Below, piece by piece: positions 27,912-37,436 of a stretch of 64,000 bases of DNA. The translations under genes and the position numbers were made by a program. How positions within the stretch are numbered: position 1 is the stretch's first letter; each line of letters opens with the position of its first letter. The stretch covers positions 248,001 through 312,000 of the forward strand of contig NZ_JAVIFX010000003.1 of assembly GCF_031157255.1 (NCBI RefSeq). The letters run 5' to 3'. The DNA comes from Bradyrhizobium sp. LHD-71 (GTDB lineage Bacteria; Pseudomonadota; Alphaproteobacteria; Rhizobiales; Xanthobacteraceae). Under the pieces are notes generated by a model. That model worked only from the letters and a program-made list of their open reading frames with translations, did not search any database and had not been told where the DNA came from.

Positions 27912-29195
27912 TCACAATCCGAAAAAGTTCGGCGGACCGATCTGTCCGCCTTTCAGCACGATATCGAGACCGTCGAGGCGCGGTTCGTCGCTGTGGATGC
28001 GGCAGAGTGGTGCGCCCGGCACCATCGGTGCGCGGTAGGACAATCCCCAGACGTCGAGGGCTGCGATGGCGTGGCTGGAGGTGTCGCCGCCTGCGACGAT
28101 GATGCGCGACACCGTGGCGTCGGACAGAATCGCGCGGAGCAGCTTGCCGGTGGCAAGCGCAAGGTGTTCGGCCTGCTTCGGCTGGTGCCGCGCAGGCTCG
28201 GTCAGCAGCATGACATTCCGGCCTGAGAGCAGGCGGAGCGACTGCCGACACGTCGCGTCCGCGTAGGCGGCGTCATTCAGCAACCGGGCGGGATCGACTT
28301 CGACGCGTGCATAGTCTGACGCCGCATCCACCTGGGCCCGCGTGATGGGCGAAAGACTGCCCACGAGCGCGAGGGTCGGTCCCTCGTGCCGCGCTGGCGT
28401 TGCGGTGGGAGCGAGATGCCGTTCGTGCAGCGACAGTGCGGCCAGGGCGTGCGCAACAGAACTCGGGCCGACCGCCAGCATCGGTCCCGCTCTCAGACGA
28501 CCCGCAATGAGGCGGCCGATGATCGGAAGGTCTTCCGCGTCCGCGACATCGAGCAGCACGGCGTCCGGTCTGCTGGCGAGACATGCGTCCAGCAGCGCGT
28601 TCGCCTGGCTCGTGGCGTAAGCGCGATAATCCACCAGGGCGAGGCGGGCGAGTCCCTGCGCGGCCAGATGCTTGCGCAGGTCGGCTTCCCCCATCGGGGT
28701 CACCGGGTGGACGCTCATGGTCGGATGGCGATCGATGCGGTAAACGTCGCCGCCCGTTCCCGCTGCGGCGAACAGCGTTCCGAACAGGCAGTAGCGGCCA
28801 AGATTGGGTTGTCCACCAACGATCGGGACGAAGGCGTTCGGGAAGTAGGGTGCGAGCGTTTTGACGGCGGCGCCGATGCTTCCGACATGGGCTGCGCTGT
28901 CGAAAGTCGAGCAGCACTTGTAGTGCAGGAGCTCCAGCTGTTGCCCGGCGAAGAAGCGGCCTGCCGCGTCGAGGTGGGGCGTTGCCGCGGCCGGCGGCAT
29001 TGATCGCGTCGCGCCGGCGATGCCGATGGCGTCGAGCGGGCCGGCAGCGGCAAGCTGTCTGGGCGTCGGTTCGCGCAGGAACAGCAGCGCCCGATAGCCG
29101 CGCTCGGCCCAGGTGGCGAGGGTATCGGTTGCCCCGGTGAAATCGTCACCGTACCAGCCGTAGCGTGGCCGGCTGCACTCCGTGGCGATGATCAT
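27912..29195 (-). CDS. four-carbon acid sugar kinase family protein (DUF1537; OiaK-like)
   Basis: The 427-residue product starts with YGWYGDDFTGATDTLATWA, the sugar-acid-binding signature of the DUF1537 N-domain, and ends with the nucleotide-binding C-domain carrying IIVAGGDTSSHA. These kinases phosphorylate C4 or branched sugar acids. I start at 29195 (MIIATECSRP); the frame is open far upstream but that is antisense-like read-through of the RuBisCO-like gene. It overlaps that gene by an ATGA. A DUF1537 kinase next to a RuBisCO-like protein is the pair I recall from D-apionate catabolism (3-oxo-isoapionate kinase, OiaK). Confidence 0.85.
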   Translation of the reverse strand: MIIATECSRPRYGWYGDDFTGATDTLATWAERGYRALLFLREPTPRQLAAAGPLDAIGIAGATRSMPPAAATPHLDAAGRFFAGQQLELLHYKCCSTFDSAAHVGSIGAAVKTLAPYFPNAFVPIVGGQPNLGRYCLFGTLFAAAGTGGDVYRIDRHPTMSVHPVTPMGEADLRKHLAAQGLARLALVDYRAYATSQANALLDACLASRPDAVLLDVADAEDLPIIGRLIAGRLRAGPMLAVGPSSVAHALAALSLHERHLAPTATPARHEGPTLALVGSLSPITRAQVDAASDYARVEVDPARLLNDAAYADATCRQSLRLLSGRNVMLLTEPARHQPKQAEHLALATGKLLRAILSDATVSRIIVAGGDTSSHAIAALDVWGLSYRAPMVPGAPLCRIHSDEPRLDGLDIVLKGGQIGPPNFFGL

Positions 29196-30475
29196 TTGGA
29201 GGTCCCGAAGAAGTCGAGAGCCTGCCGCAACTCTGCCTGCGACTGCGCAGCGATATTCAACGGGATGTCCGCGGTCACCGCGTCCCAGGCCTGGCGGATG
29301 CTGGTGACGCCCGCCGCCGGTCCTCCGGGATGCGCCATGATGCCGCCGCCAGAGAGGAACAGCACGTCCGTATGGCCGACCGCATCGAACGTCGCGTGTG
29401 CCGTGCCGGCCCACTGACCTGATGAGAAAGCCGGCAGCACGCGGTCGTCAAAGCCGCCGGTCAGTGGCGTAACGCAATCGCGCGCCGACGAGGCGACCTC
29501 TTCGTCGTCCTGCGCGAATTTTCCCTGGACGCCGTGCACATGCATATGGTCGACGCCGGCGAGACGCCAGAGTGTCTGGTAGGCCTGAAACGAAATGCCG
29601 AGCAGCGGATGGCGCGAGAAGGCGCCAAAGCCGTTGCGATGGCCATGCAGCACCAGATCGGTCGAGCGTCGCAATGTCTCGACGGCAGAGAAGCCGCACC
29701 AGTTCAGGCTCACCATTGCGCACGTGCCGTGCTCGCGTGCGATGGCGTCTGCGTGGCGCCGCATGGCATCTGTCTCGTCGGTGATGTTGAAGGCGACCAT
29801 TACCGCCTTGCCGGTCGCGTCCTGATGTCGGCGCACCGCCGCCATCACGGCCGGTATGCGCTCCGCCAGCGGCGCATGTGCCGGATCGGCGCACACTTCG
29901 TCGTCCTTGATGAAATCGAGCCCGGCAGCGCATAGCCGCGCAACCAGCGCGGCCGTATCGTTGGAGCTCAATCCGACATTCGGCTTGATAATGGAGCCGA
30001 CGAGCGGACCTTGGGCGACGCCAGTCAGCTTGCGCGTGCCGACGATGCCGTGTGCAGGCCGCGCAAACCGACGGCGAAACTCAAAAGGAAGCGTGATGGT
30101 ATCTAATCGAAGCCCGGTCACTTCGCCGAGATCGTAGAGGTTGCCGGCGACAACGGCGGCGAGCGTCGCCAGGTTGACGCCGACATTCTCGATCGGAAAC
30201 GAGATGGTGACGCGCGCACGCCGGTAGGGACCGGACGTGCGTCTGCGCGCCAGCCACGCGTTCGGCAGGCTTGGCGCAGGCGACGGCACCAGTTCCTCGA
30301 TCGCGGTGACAGTAGCCCTCGCGCGTTCGCGCAGCAGGTCAGTCTCGCCTTCGACGCGCGCGAAGGTGCCGCACGACTGTTCGCCGGCCATGATGTCGGC
30401 GACCTTGACGAGATCGAGCGGCGTCTCGATCAGGTAGGTCGCGTTGAACCGGTCGGGCGGCGGGCTGAAATGCAT
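29192..30475 (-). CDS. RuBisCO-like protein (type IV, OiaX/OiaT-like)
   Basis: A 427-residue member of the RuBisCO large-chain superfamily. The family lysine in SIIKPNVGLS (loop equivalent of K175) and the metal-site box AGLDFIKDDE, with the lysine that is carbamylated in RuBisCO, are both kept; a later HVHGVQGKF and LSGGGIMAHPGG also fit. It is therefore probably an active enolase/decarboxylase-type RLP, not true RuBisCO. With a DUF1537 kinase downstream, the closest model I know is 3-oxo-isoapionate 4-phosphate decarboxylase or transcarboxylase. Start at MHFSPPPDRF; 23 codons are open upstream. Confidence 0.86.
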   Translation of the reverse strand: MHFSPPPDRFNATYLIETPLDLVKVADIMAGEQSCGTFARVEGETDLLRERARATVTAIEELVPSPAPSLPNAWLARRRTSGPYRRARVTISFPIENVGVNLATLAAVVAGNLYDLGEVTGLRLDTITLPFEFRRRFARPAHGIVGTRKLTGVAQGPLVGSIIKPNVGLSSNDTAALVARLCAAGLDFIKDDEVCADPAHAPLAERIPAVMAAVRRHQDATGKAVMVAFNITDETDAMRRHADAIAREHGTCAMVSLNWCGFSAVETLRRSTDLVLHGHRNGFGAFSRHPLLGISFQAYQTLWRLAGVDHMHVHGVQGKFAQDDEEVASSARDCVTPLTGGFDDRVLPAFSSGQWAGTAHATFDAVGHTDVLFLSGGGIMAHPGGPAAGVTSIRQAWDAVTADIPLNIAAQSQAELRQALDFFGTSK

Positions 30476-30476
30476 G

Positions 30477-31016
30477 TCAGAGCTTGTTGAGATCGGGGAA
30501 GGGACGCACCGGATCCTTGCCGTCCCAGTTCGCGCCGGCCTCACGAATGATCCTGAACATCTCGCCCTTCGGTCCTGCGACCTCCGACAGCTCGATGACC
30601 GTGCCGGGATGGTAGTGCGTGTCGAAATAGATGAAGCGCCCGCGCTCGCCGACTTCGCCGCCCATTACAGGCTCGAAGCCTTGGGCGAGGAGACGTTCGA
30701 GATCGGTATCGTAGCTGTCGGTCCAATAGGCGACGTGCTGAAGTCCGATATGGCCTGCGCGCGTGAAGTCGCGATACATGGAAGGCACGTCATTGCGGCA
30801 TTGGATCAGTTCAATCTGCAGCGGCCCTGAGTTCGCAAGCGCTACCGAGTTGTGCGGCTCGTAGCTCTCGCCGTGGTACTGATAATTCCTGATCGGTACG
30901 CGCTCATTGTAGAAGAACGGACCGACGCCGAGGACGTGCGTCCAGTAATCCATTGCCGCCTCGATGTCGGGTACGACATAGCCAGCCTGGCGGATCTCGC
31001 CGAAGAAACGGCTCAT
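30477..31016 (-). CDS. VOC (glyoxalase/bleomycin-resistance fold) protein
   Basis: A 179-residue single-chain VOC protein with two beta-alpha-beta-beta-beta modules: GYVVPDIEAAMDYWTHVLGVGPFF at the start and LQHVAYWTDSYDTDLERLL in the middle. Putative metal ligands are His in GLQHVAYW and Glu in TVIELSEV. Such proteins act as isomerases, lactonase-like enzymes or dioxygenases. Its place one base from the RuBisCO-like gene and 21 bp from the TRAP permease points to a step in the same sugar-acid pathway, perhaps an epimerisation or isomerisation. Confidence 0.85.
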   Translation of the reverse strand: MSRFFGEIRQAGYVVPDIEAAMDYWTHVLGVGPFFYNERVPIRNYQYHGESYEPHNSVALANSGPLQIELIQCRNDVPSMYRDFTRAGHIGLQHVAYWTDSYDTDLERLLAQGFEPVMGGEVGERGRFIYFDTHYHPGTVIELSEVAGPKGEMFRIIREAGANWDGKDPVRPFPDLNKL

Positions 31017-31037
31017 GGAAGATGCCTTTCATGCAGT

Positions 31038-32921
31038 TCAGAATTTCAGGAAGCCGATGGAGATCCACGGGACTGCGGCAACGACGACGAGACCGATCAG
31101 CAGGGCGAGCATGTAGCCCCAAATGTATTTCATTCCGTCGTCCGGGTTCACCTTGCTGATTGCGCAGGCGCCGTAGTAGCCGACGCCGAACGGTGGCGCG
31201 AACAGGCCGATGCCCATCGCGAAGATCACCACCATCGCGTAGTGCACCTCGTGCACGCCGATCTGCTTGGCGATCGGGAACAGCAGCGGGCCGAACAGCA
31301 CGATCGCCGGGATGCCTTCGAGCACGCTTCCGAGAATGACGAAGGCGACGATCGAGATCGCGAGAAAGCCCCAGGTGCCGCCGGGGATGCCCGCCATCAG
31401 CCGGGCCAGATCCTGCGAGAACCCTGATTGCGTCAGGCCCCACGCCATTGCGGTTGCGCATCCGACGATAAAGATGATCGCGCCGGTCAGTGCTGCGGTA
31501 TCGACCAATATGCCGGGCAGGCGGCGCCAGTCGAATTGCCGATAGACCAGAAGCCCCATCACCACGGAATAGGCGATGCCGATGGTCGAGACTTCCGTTG
31601 CCGTTGCCACGCCCTCGACGACCGCGGCGCGAATGACGAACGGCAATGCCACGGCAGGAAGAGCGATCAGCGCCAGCCGTCCGATCTCCCGCCACGAGTA
31701 GCGCGCGCCCCGACCGAGATCTTCGCCGCGATGACGCCACCAGACGACGACGCACAGCGCAAGCCCGAGCACCAGCGCCGGAAGCAGGCCGCCGGTAAAC
31801 AATGCCGCGATCGACACGCCGGTGACGGAGCCGATCGTGATCAGCACGATCGACGGCGGTATCGTCTCGGTCTGGGCGCCGGTCGCCGAGAGTAGTGCCA
31901 CCAGATCGCCGGGCTTCGCGCCGCGCGCTTTCATTTCCGGAAACAGCACCGGCGCGATCGCCGCCATGTCGGCGATCTTCGAGCCGGAAATGCCCGAGAC
32001 GAGATACATCGCTCCGATCAAGACGTAGGAGAGGCCGCCGCGCACGTGGCCGAGCAGCGAAGCAAGGAACTGGATCATGGCTTTCGCCATACCCGTCATC
32101 TCGATCAGCGCGCCAAGGAAGATGAATAGCGGCACCGCGAGAAGCACGAGATGGCTCATGCCTTCATCGAGGCGGCCGACCATCACGAGCAACGGGGTCG
32201 ACGTGGTGAGCGCGAGATAGCCGAAGGTGGCAAGAGCGAACGAGAATGCGATGGGCACGCCGGCGAAGACATTCAAGCTGACGACACCGACGAAGAAGAT
32301 GATGAGATTGAGCTTGCCGAGCGGCTTTAGCGCCGGGCCGGCAAACCAGAACAGCGTCACGAGGATGGCCGTGATCGCAACCGCCAGCAACACGGCCTTG
32401 ATGGCGTTCAGACGCAACAGGCGGAACACGGCGGCAACCAGCATCAGTGTGACGCCGACCGGAATTGCCGCTGCGCGCCAGGCGTTGGTGATCTCCAACG
32501 CCGGCGTGACGATGAAGCGCTCTTCCTCGGCATATTCCCATGCATGCGGGAGGATCAACAACAAGAACGCGATCGAGGCCGTCACCGCGAGCGCTTCGAG
32601 CAAGGCCCTTGCCTGCGGCGGCACGCGCGCCGCGATGCCGGTCATGCGCATGTGCTCGCCGCGCCTGAGCGCCACGACCGAACCGAGCATCGACAGCCAG
32701 AGAAACAGGATCGAAGCGAGCTCATCCGACCAGACGAGCGGAGTGTGCAGGACATAGCGTGCGGTCACGCCCGCAGCTAGGATGATGACTTCAGCAAGCA
32801 GGATCAGCGCCGCCGTCAGCTCGACCGTCCGGCCGACGGCGCCGTCCACGGCCTCTGCAACGCGGGCGGCCCTGCTGACCTGCCCGCTCGACGCGGGTAT
32901 GGCGACGGCATGTCCATCCAT
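31038..32921 (-). CDS. TRAP transporter permease, fused small (DctQ) and large (DctM) subunits
   Basis: A 627-residue membrane protein. Residues 15-180 form the four-helix DctQ part (RYVLHTPLVWSDELASILFLWLSMLGSVVALRRGEHMRM). Residues about 190-627 form the DctM part with the typical GVPIAFSFALATFGYL, LVLLAVPLFIFLGALIEMTGMA and GSKIADMAAIAPVLFP. It imports an organic acid with the sodium gradient after capture by the DctP protein encoded just upstream. I start at MDGHAVAIP; an upstream 22-codon extension is basic and unlikely. Confidence 0.93.
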   Translation of the reverse strand: MDGHAVAIPASSGQVSRAARVAEAVDGAVGRTVELTAALILLAEVIILAAGVTARYVLHTPLVWSDELASILFLWLSMLGSVVALRRGEHMRMTGIAARVPPQARALLEALAVTASIAFLLLILPHAWEYAEEERFIVTPALEITNAWRAAAIPVGVTLMLVAAVFRLLRLNAIKAVLLAVAITAILVTLFWFAGPALKPLGKLNLIIFFVGVVSLNVFAGVPIAFSFALATFGYLALTTSTPLLVMVGRLDEGMSHLVLLAVPLFIFLGALIEMTGMAKAMIQFLASLLGHVRGGLSYVLIGAMYLVSGISGSKIADMAAIAPVLFPEMKARGAKPGDLVALLSATGAQTETIPPSIVLITIGSVTGVSIAALFTGGLLPALVLGLALCVVVWWRHRGEDLGRGARYSWREIGRLALIALPAVALPFVIRAAVVEGVATATEVSTIGIAYSVVMGLLVYRQFDWRRLPGILVDTAALTGAIIFIVGCATAMAWGLTQSGFSQDLARLMAGIPGGTWGFLAISIVAFVILGSVLEGIPAIVLFGPLLFPIAKQIGVHEVHYAMVVIFAMGIGLFAPPFGVGYYGACAISKVNPDDGMKYIWGYMLALLIGLVVVAAVPWISIGFLKF

Positions 32922-32947
32922 CGGAGCGTCTTTCCAATCGTGGCCGC

Positions 32948-33964
32948 TCAGGCGAGCGCGCCAACCGCGCCCTCGAGCAGGCCCCACGCCTCGGCGCCGA
33001 AGCGGTCCTTCCAGTCCTTGTAGAAGCCGGCTTCGCGCAACTTGGCGCGGAAGCTGTCAGGGTTTGTCTTGTTGAAGGACAATCCTTTGGATTCAAGGTC
33101 GGTCCGGACCGTGGCGTTCAGTTTTTTGATGTCCTCGCGTTGCTGCATTCCGGCGTCGTTGATCGCTTCGTTGACGATCTTCTTCACGTCGGCAGGCAGG
33201 CCGTTCCAGGTACGGCCGTTTGCGATGAACCAGAATCCATCCCAGATGTGATTAGAGACGGCACAGTGTTTCTGCATCTCGTAGAGCTTCGCGACCTGGA
33301 TGATTGGTAGCGGGTTCTCCTGCGCGTCGACGACCTTCGTCTGCAGCGAGGTGTAAACTTCGCTGAACTGCAGGCTGACGGGAGCGGAATCGAGCGCCTT
33401 GAACATGGACAGGCTGAGCGGACTCACCGGCACGCGGATCTTGAGACCCGCCATTTCCTTCGCGCTCTCGATCGGTCTGCCGCTCGTCGTCATCTGACGG
33501 AAGCCGTTGTCCCAGACTTTCTCGAATGCAAAGAGGTTCACCTTCGAAATGGCGGCGCGAACATGCGCGCCAAGCGCGCCGTCCATCGCTTTCCAGACCT
33601 GGTCATAGTCAGCGAACGCGAAGCCGACCGCGTTGATCGCCGCAACAGGCACCAGCGTCGCGATCACGAGTGCCGACGGCGTAAAAAACGTGATGCCGCC
33701 GTTGCGCACCTGGCTGAGCATATCGGTATCGCCGCCAAGCTGATTGTTCGGAAAGATCTTGATCTCAACCCGGCCGTTGGTTTGCGTCTTCACGCGATCG
33801 GCCGCTTCCTGAGCGCGGACGTTGAGCGGATGGCCGAGCGGCAGGTTGTTGCCGTATTTCAGCTCGATCTCGGCAGCGCGGGCGATCAACGGCATGCCGA
33901 TGACGGACAAGGCGGGCGCGCTTGCGAGTGTGCCGAGCAGGGCACGGCGGGTCACCTTGGTCAT
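32948..33964 (-). CDS. TRAP transporter substrate-binding protein (DctP family)
   Basis: A 338-residue periplasmic receptor. The start was set at the ATG 33964 because GGAGG then has a five-base spacer; an ATG one codon earlier is too close. A twin-arginine-like signal (TKVTRRALLGTLASAPALS...ARA) precedes EIELKYGNNLPLGHPLNVRAQEAADRV, a classical DctP start. The ligand-binding arginine candidate lies in AGLKIRVPVSPLS. It is first in the operon with the permease, VOC, RuBisCO-like and kinase genes. Confidence 0.93.
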   Translation of the reverse strand: MTKVTRRALLGTLASAPALSVIGMPLIARAAEIELKYGNNLPLGHPLNVRAQEAADRVKTQTNGRVEIKIFPNNQLGGDTDMLSQVRNGGITFFTPSALVIATLVPVAAINAVGFAFADYDQVWKAMDGALGAHVRAAISKVNLFAFEKVWDNGFRQMTTSGRPIESAKEMAGLKIRVPVSPLSLSMFKALDSAPVSLQFSEVYTSLQTKVVDAQENPLPIIQVAKLYEMQKHCAVSNHIWDGFWFIANGRTWNGLPADVKKIVNEAINDAGMQQREDIKKLNATVRTDLESKGLSFNKTNPDSFRAKLREAGFYKDWKDRFGAEAWGLLEGAVGALA

Positions 33965-34032
33965 CATCACCTCCCGGATCGCGATTTTGATCGGCGGTTG
34001 CCGTTTTCGTGGGCCGACGATAGAAATCCAGA

Positions 34033-34072
34033 TTGATGGCCGTCAAACTCATTTATTGATGGATTTTGATGG
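34033..34072. promoter_or_regulatory. candidate operator: three TTGATGG repeats between dctP and lacI-type gene
   Basis: The 145-bp divergent gap holds TTGATGG at 34033, 34056 and 34066, i.e. with spacings of 23 and 10 bases. This is the kind of cluster expected for binding by the divergent LacI-family protein. It covers the likely promoter region of both operons. It does not form the perfect central palindrome typical of LacI sites, so confidence is modest. Confidence 0.4.
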
Positions 34073-34108
34073 TATTGACCGTTGGAGAGTGCCGTGTCCG
34101 GAAAGTCG

Positions 34109-35152
34109 ATGACCGAACCTCCAAGGCGCCGTCGCTTGGCGCGCATCGAAGACGTGGCGCATCTCTCGGGCGTATCGACCGCAACCGTAGATCGCGTGCT
34201 CAACCAGCGTCCCGGCGTTCGCGCAATTACGGTCCAGCGCGTGCTGAAGGCGGCGGGCGAGCTCGGTTACCTGATGGATGGAGCACTGCCTGCGCAGGCG
34301 CTCAAGCCCTGGCGCCTCGGCTTTCTGCTTCCCGCGGGCACGAACCGATTTCTGGCATTGCTCGGTCGATTGATCGGCTCATCACAGGATCAACTCGCCT
34401 CATTCAACATGCGCGCGCGCGTCGACCGCGTCGAAAGCTTCAGGCCTGAACTGCTTGCGCAGGCGCTGCGTCGCGTTGGACGCGACGTCGACGGCGTCGC
34501 CTGCATGGCGATCGAACACCCGGCGGTGCGCGAGGCCGTGGATGCCCTGGCCGACCGCGGCGTGCCGACAGTCACGCTCATTTCCGACATCATGAACACA
34601 CGTCGAGTGGCGTATGTGGGCCTCGATAATCGTTCTGCCGGTCGCACCGCCGCCTACCTCATCGCACGTTTCATCGGCGCGCGCCCCGCGAAGGTCGCGA
34701 TGATTGCCGGAAGTCTGAGCTATCGCGCGCACGAAGAGCGGGAGATGGGCTTCCTGCATTTCTTCGAAGAGATGTTTCCGCAGATCGAAGTGGTGGGCCT
34801 GCGCGAAGGTCACGACGACGAGGCGAAGAATTATCGGCAGACCAAGACACTGCTTGCTCAGCATCCGGGCCTTGCGGGAATCTACAACATCGGCGGCGGT
34901 GCGGATGGCATCGGCCGTGCGCTGAAGGAAGCGGGACGTCAGCGAGACGTGGTTTTCGTCGGGCACGGTCTTTCGCCCGACACCCGAACAATGCTGATCG
35001 ACGGAACGATGGATGCCGTCATTACGCAAAATCCGCAGACGTCGCTCATGGACTGCGTGGCGATCTTCGCGAACCTCCGAGCGGGACGTGCACCTCTGGA
35101 AGGCACGACGCGTTCGCGAACGGAGATCATTCTGCAGGAGAATCTGCCCTGA
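34109..35152 (+). CDS. LacI-family transcriptional regulator
   Basis: The 347-residue regulator has the LacI headpiece (RIEDVAHLSGVSTATVDRVLNQRPGVRAITVQRVLKAAGELGYL) and a periplasmic-binding-like sugar domain (PWRLGFLLPAG to the end). The hinge is shifted slightly (DGALPAQALK). The VAYVGLDNRSAGRTAAYL segment is the usual effector core. ATG at 34109 is used; a GTG at 34094 with a good GGAG site is an alternative. It is divergent from the TRAP/RuBisCO-like operon and probably represses it until the sugar acid or a derivative binds. Confidence 0.9.
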   Translation: MTEPPRRRRLARIEDVAHLSGVSTATVDRVLNQRPGVRAITVQRVLKAAGELGYLMDGALPAQALKPWRLGFLLPAGTNRFLALLGRLIGSSQDQLASFNMRARVDRVESFRPELLAQALRRVGRDVDGVACMAIEHPAVREAVDALADRGVPTVTLISDIMNTRRVAYVGLDNRSAGRTAAYLIARFIGARPAKVAMIAGSLSYRAHEEREMGFLHFFEEMFPQIEVVGLREGHDDEAKNYRQTKTLLAQHPGLAGIYNIGGGADGIGRALKEAGRQRDVVFVGHGLSPDTRTMLIDGTMDAVITQNPQTSLMDCVAIFANLRAGRAPLEGTTRSRTEIILQENLP

Positions 35153-35756
35153 TCATTGGTCGCGCGCACCCTTTGCCACGCAATGCCGTGCCAATGAAGC
35201 TGCCGGGTCGGCCTGAATTCTCAATGAACCGGATGGCCGCAGGCTTGTGCATGAATGGCTGCTGCCGCACTGAACTGGGGACGGCGTTTCACGAACGATA
35301 TTTACATGACGGGCGTGCGATGCCGCGGCGACTTTCTCTTTCTTGGTTGTGAACAACACGATCGCGGATCGCTCATGCACTGAAGACTATTCCTGACGTG
35401 AAGCTGACGAAGTTGCGTGACGACGTGCACGCGTTTCTGAAAAAATATGTCTGTCACAAATTTGCAAGCGCACTTTCTTGCCTGCGGCTCGGCGACCAGG
35501 GAACTTAATTCGCGGGTTGCGATTATTTTAGGTCCGGGCTGCGGTGCTCGAGCTATTCCAAATAATCTGTTGCTTGCTGACGAATGATCTTAGTCTCTCC
35601 ACGATTGATGGACAGAGTTGTCGAGCGACGATGTCGCGTCCTGAAATCGGCTGTCATCGTGATCATTCGCAACGCCGTACCGCTATTTCATTCGGCCCTC
35701 GCAATCTGGGTATCGCGCAAGCGATCCTTGATTGTTTCCGGTGGGAGTTGCGACGA
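35153..35756. other. gap before the secretion locus, no recognised feature
   Basis: About 600 bases separate the LacI-type gene from the histidine kinase gene. The sequence is less GC-rich than its flanks, and open frames here read as non-protein. I see no tRNA, terminator with T-run, or known regulatory motif. It probably contains the promoter of the kinase gene near its right end and marks the boundary of the accessory secretion locus. Confidence 0.5.
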
Positions 35757-37436
35757 ATGCTGATCGAAACTCTGGCGCCCCGGATTTCGCATCAAGCGAA
35801 TGATGCGGTTGCGAGACCCAAGATCCTGATTGCCGACGATGATTCCCGAAACTTGATGGTGCTCGATACCATTCTGACGGCTCCTGATCGTGAAGTCGTT
35901 CAGGCCCGATCTGGATGGGACGTTCTGAGCCAGGTTCGACAGAACGACTTTGCAGTCGTCATTCTTGACGTGCGGATGCCCGACCTTGATGGATTTCAGG
36001 TGGCTGCCCGTATGAAGACGGATCAGCGCACATCGCGAATCCCCGTTATTTTTGTAACGGCTTACGATCGCGATGAACCGCAGATCGCAAGCGGCTATGC
36101 TGCCGGTGCAATCGACTATGTTTTCAAGCCGATCAATCCAAAATTCCTCCGCTCAAAGGTCGACATCCTCCTCGATCTTTATCGAAAGACCGAGGAGGTG
36201 CGGTGGCTCGCGCAGCAGGAAAAGCGGTTGCTCCTGGAAAATCTGCGCATTCAGAAGGAGAAGACCGCCGCCGAGCAGCGGCTTCGGGAGCGCGAGGAGC
36301 ATCAGTCGCTCGTGTTGCAATCGTTGCCGATCGCCCTTTACACCGCAACGTGCGGCTCTGGTTTGCGGCGTCTGCGCTTTACCAACGACAGCATCCGTCG
36401 CCTGTCGGGTTTTTCCAGCGCAGATTTCCTGAGACAACCAAATCTGTGGGAGGCCCGGCTCAACCCTGAAGAACACGGACGGGTGACTCGGGCGTTCGCG
36501 GACATCGACAAAGCAGGCTCCGTCAGCATCGAGTATCGCTGGCGTTGCGCCGACGGCAGCGAAAAATATGTCTTTGATCATGCGGTCCTGAGCGAACTCC
36601 GGGAAGATGGCAGCCGCGAGCTCTTTGGATTCTGGCTCGATGTCAGCGACCGCAGATCACTCGAGACGGGGCTGCTTCATGCCAGCAAGCTGGAGGCTGT
36701 CGGTCGACTGACCGGGGGCATCGTTCACGACTTCAGAAATATGCTGAGTGTGGTGATCGGAAATCTCGATTTGCTTCAACTGCTTATTCGCGACAATAGC
36801 GGTGCCTCCCGCCGCCTCCGCTCAGCGCTTGAAGGCGCGCAGACATGCGCTGAGCTGACCAGTCGCTTGCTCGCTTTCGTCCGCCATCGCTCCATCGAAA
36901 CCGATGTTGTCGATGTCGTCGAAACCGTCGAGTCGATCATGGATCTGCTGGACTGCGCGCTTGGTGCCAACATCAAGCTCCATACGAACTATGACAAGGA
37001 ATGCTGGCCTGTTTGTGCCGACCGGCCGCAGCTTGAGGCCGCCATCGTCAATCTGGCGATCAATGCGCGCGATGCCATGCCCGACGGCGGCGAGTTGAGC
37101 ATTCGTGTGGAGAACGTTTGCCTTGCGGCGGATCACCGAGATCGACAGGACGAACAGGCGCCCGAGTATGTACGCATCACCGTAAGCGATACAGGCGTAG
37201 GCATGCCGGCTGCGACGGTGGAGCGAATCTTTGAACCCTTCTTCACGACGAAAGACAACGGCAAGGGAAATGGCCTCGGTCTCAGCATGGTCAGGCATTT
37301 CGCCAGGCAATCGAACGGCAATGTCAGCGTTCGCAGCGTTCCTAACGTCGGAACTCGAATCAGTATTGAGCTTCCTCGAGCCCGATTGGAGCCCCCGTAC
37401 GAAGTGGAGCAGCCTTTGTTTGACGTATCCGCATGA
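35757..37436 (+). CDS. hybrid sensor: receiver, PAS and histidine kinase domains
   Basis: A 559-residue cytoplasmic protein. A receiver domain comes first (ILIADDDSRNLMVLD, phospho-acceptor D71 in VVILDVRMPDLDG, K in YVFKPINPKF). A coiled coil (about 145-190) and a PAS domain (about 200-310, RFTNDSIRRLSGFSSADFL, ends FGFWLDVSDRRSLE) follow. The HisKA-type helix has H324 in GGIVHDFRNML, and the ATPase domain shows NLAINARDAMPDGG, DTGVGMP and NGLGLSMVRHFARQSNG. No membrane segment is present, so it senses an internal cue or an upstream kinase through its receiver. It precedes the OmpR-type regulator gene and is the likely input to the type III locus. Start ATG 35757; frame open to 35544. Confidence 0.9.
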   Translation: MLIETLAPRISHQANDAVARPKILIADDDSRNLMVLDTILTAPDREVVQARSGWDVLSQVRQNDFAVVILDVRMPDLDGFQVAARMKTDQRTSRIPVIFVTAYDRDEPQIASGYAAGAIDYVFKPINPKFLRSKVDILLDLYRKTEEVRWLAQQEKRLLLENLRIQKEKTAAEQRLREREEHQSLVLQSLPIALYTATCGSGLRRLRFTNDSIRRLSGFSSADFLRQPNLWEARLNPEEHGRVTRAFADIDKAGSVSIEYRWRCADGSEKYVFDHAVLSELREDGSRELFGFWLDVSDRRSLETGLLHASKLEAVGRLTGGIVHDFRNMLSVVIGNLDLLQLLIRDNSGASRRLRSALEGAQTCAELTSRLLAFVRHRSIETDVVDVVETVESIMDLLDCALGANIKLHTNYDKECWPVCADRPQLEAAIVNLAINARDAMPDGGELSIRVENVCLAADHRDRQDEQAPEYVRITVSDTGVGMPAATVERIFEPFFTTKDNGKGNGLGLSMVRHFARQSNGNVSVRSVPNVGTRISIELPRARLEPPYEVEQPLFDVSA

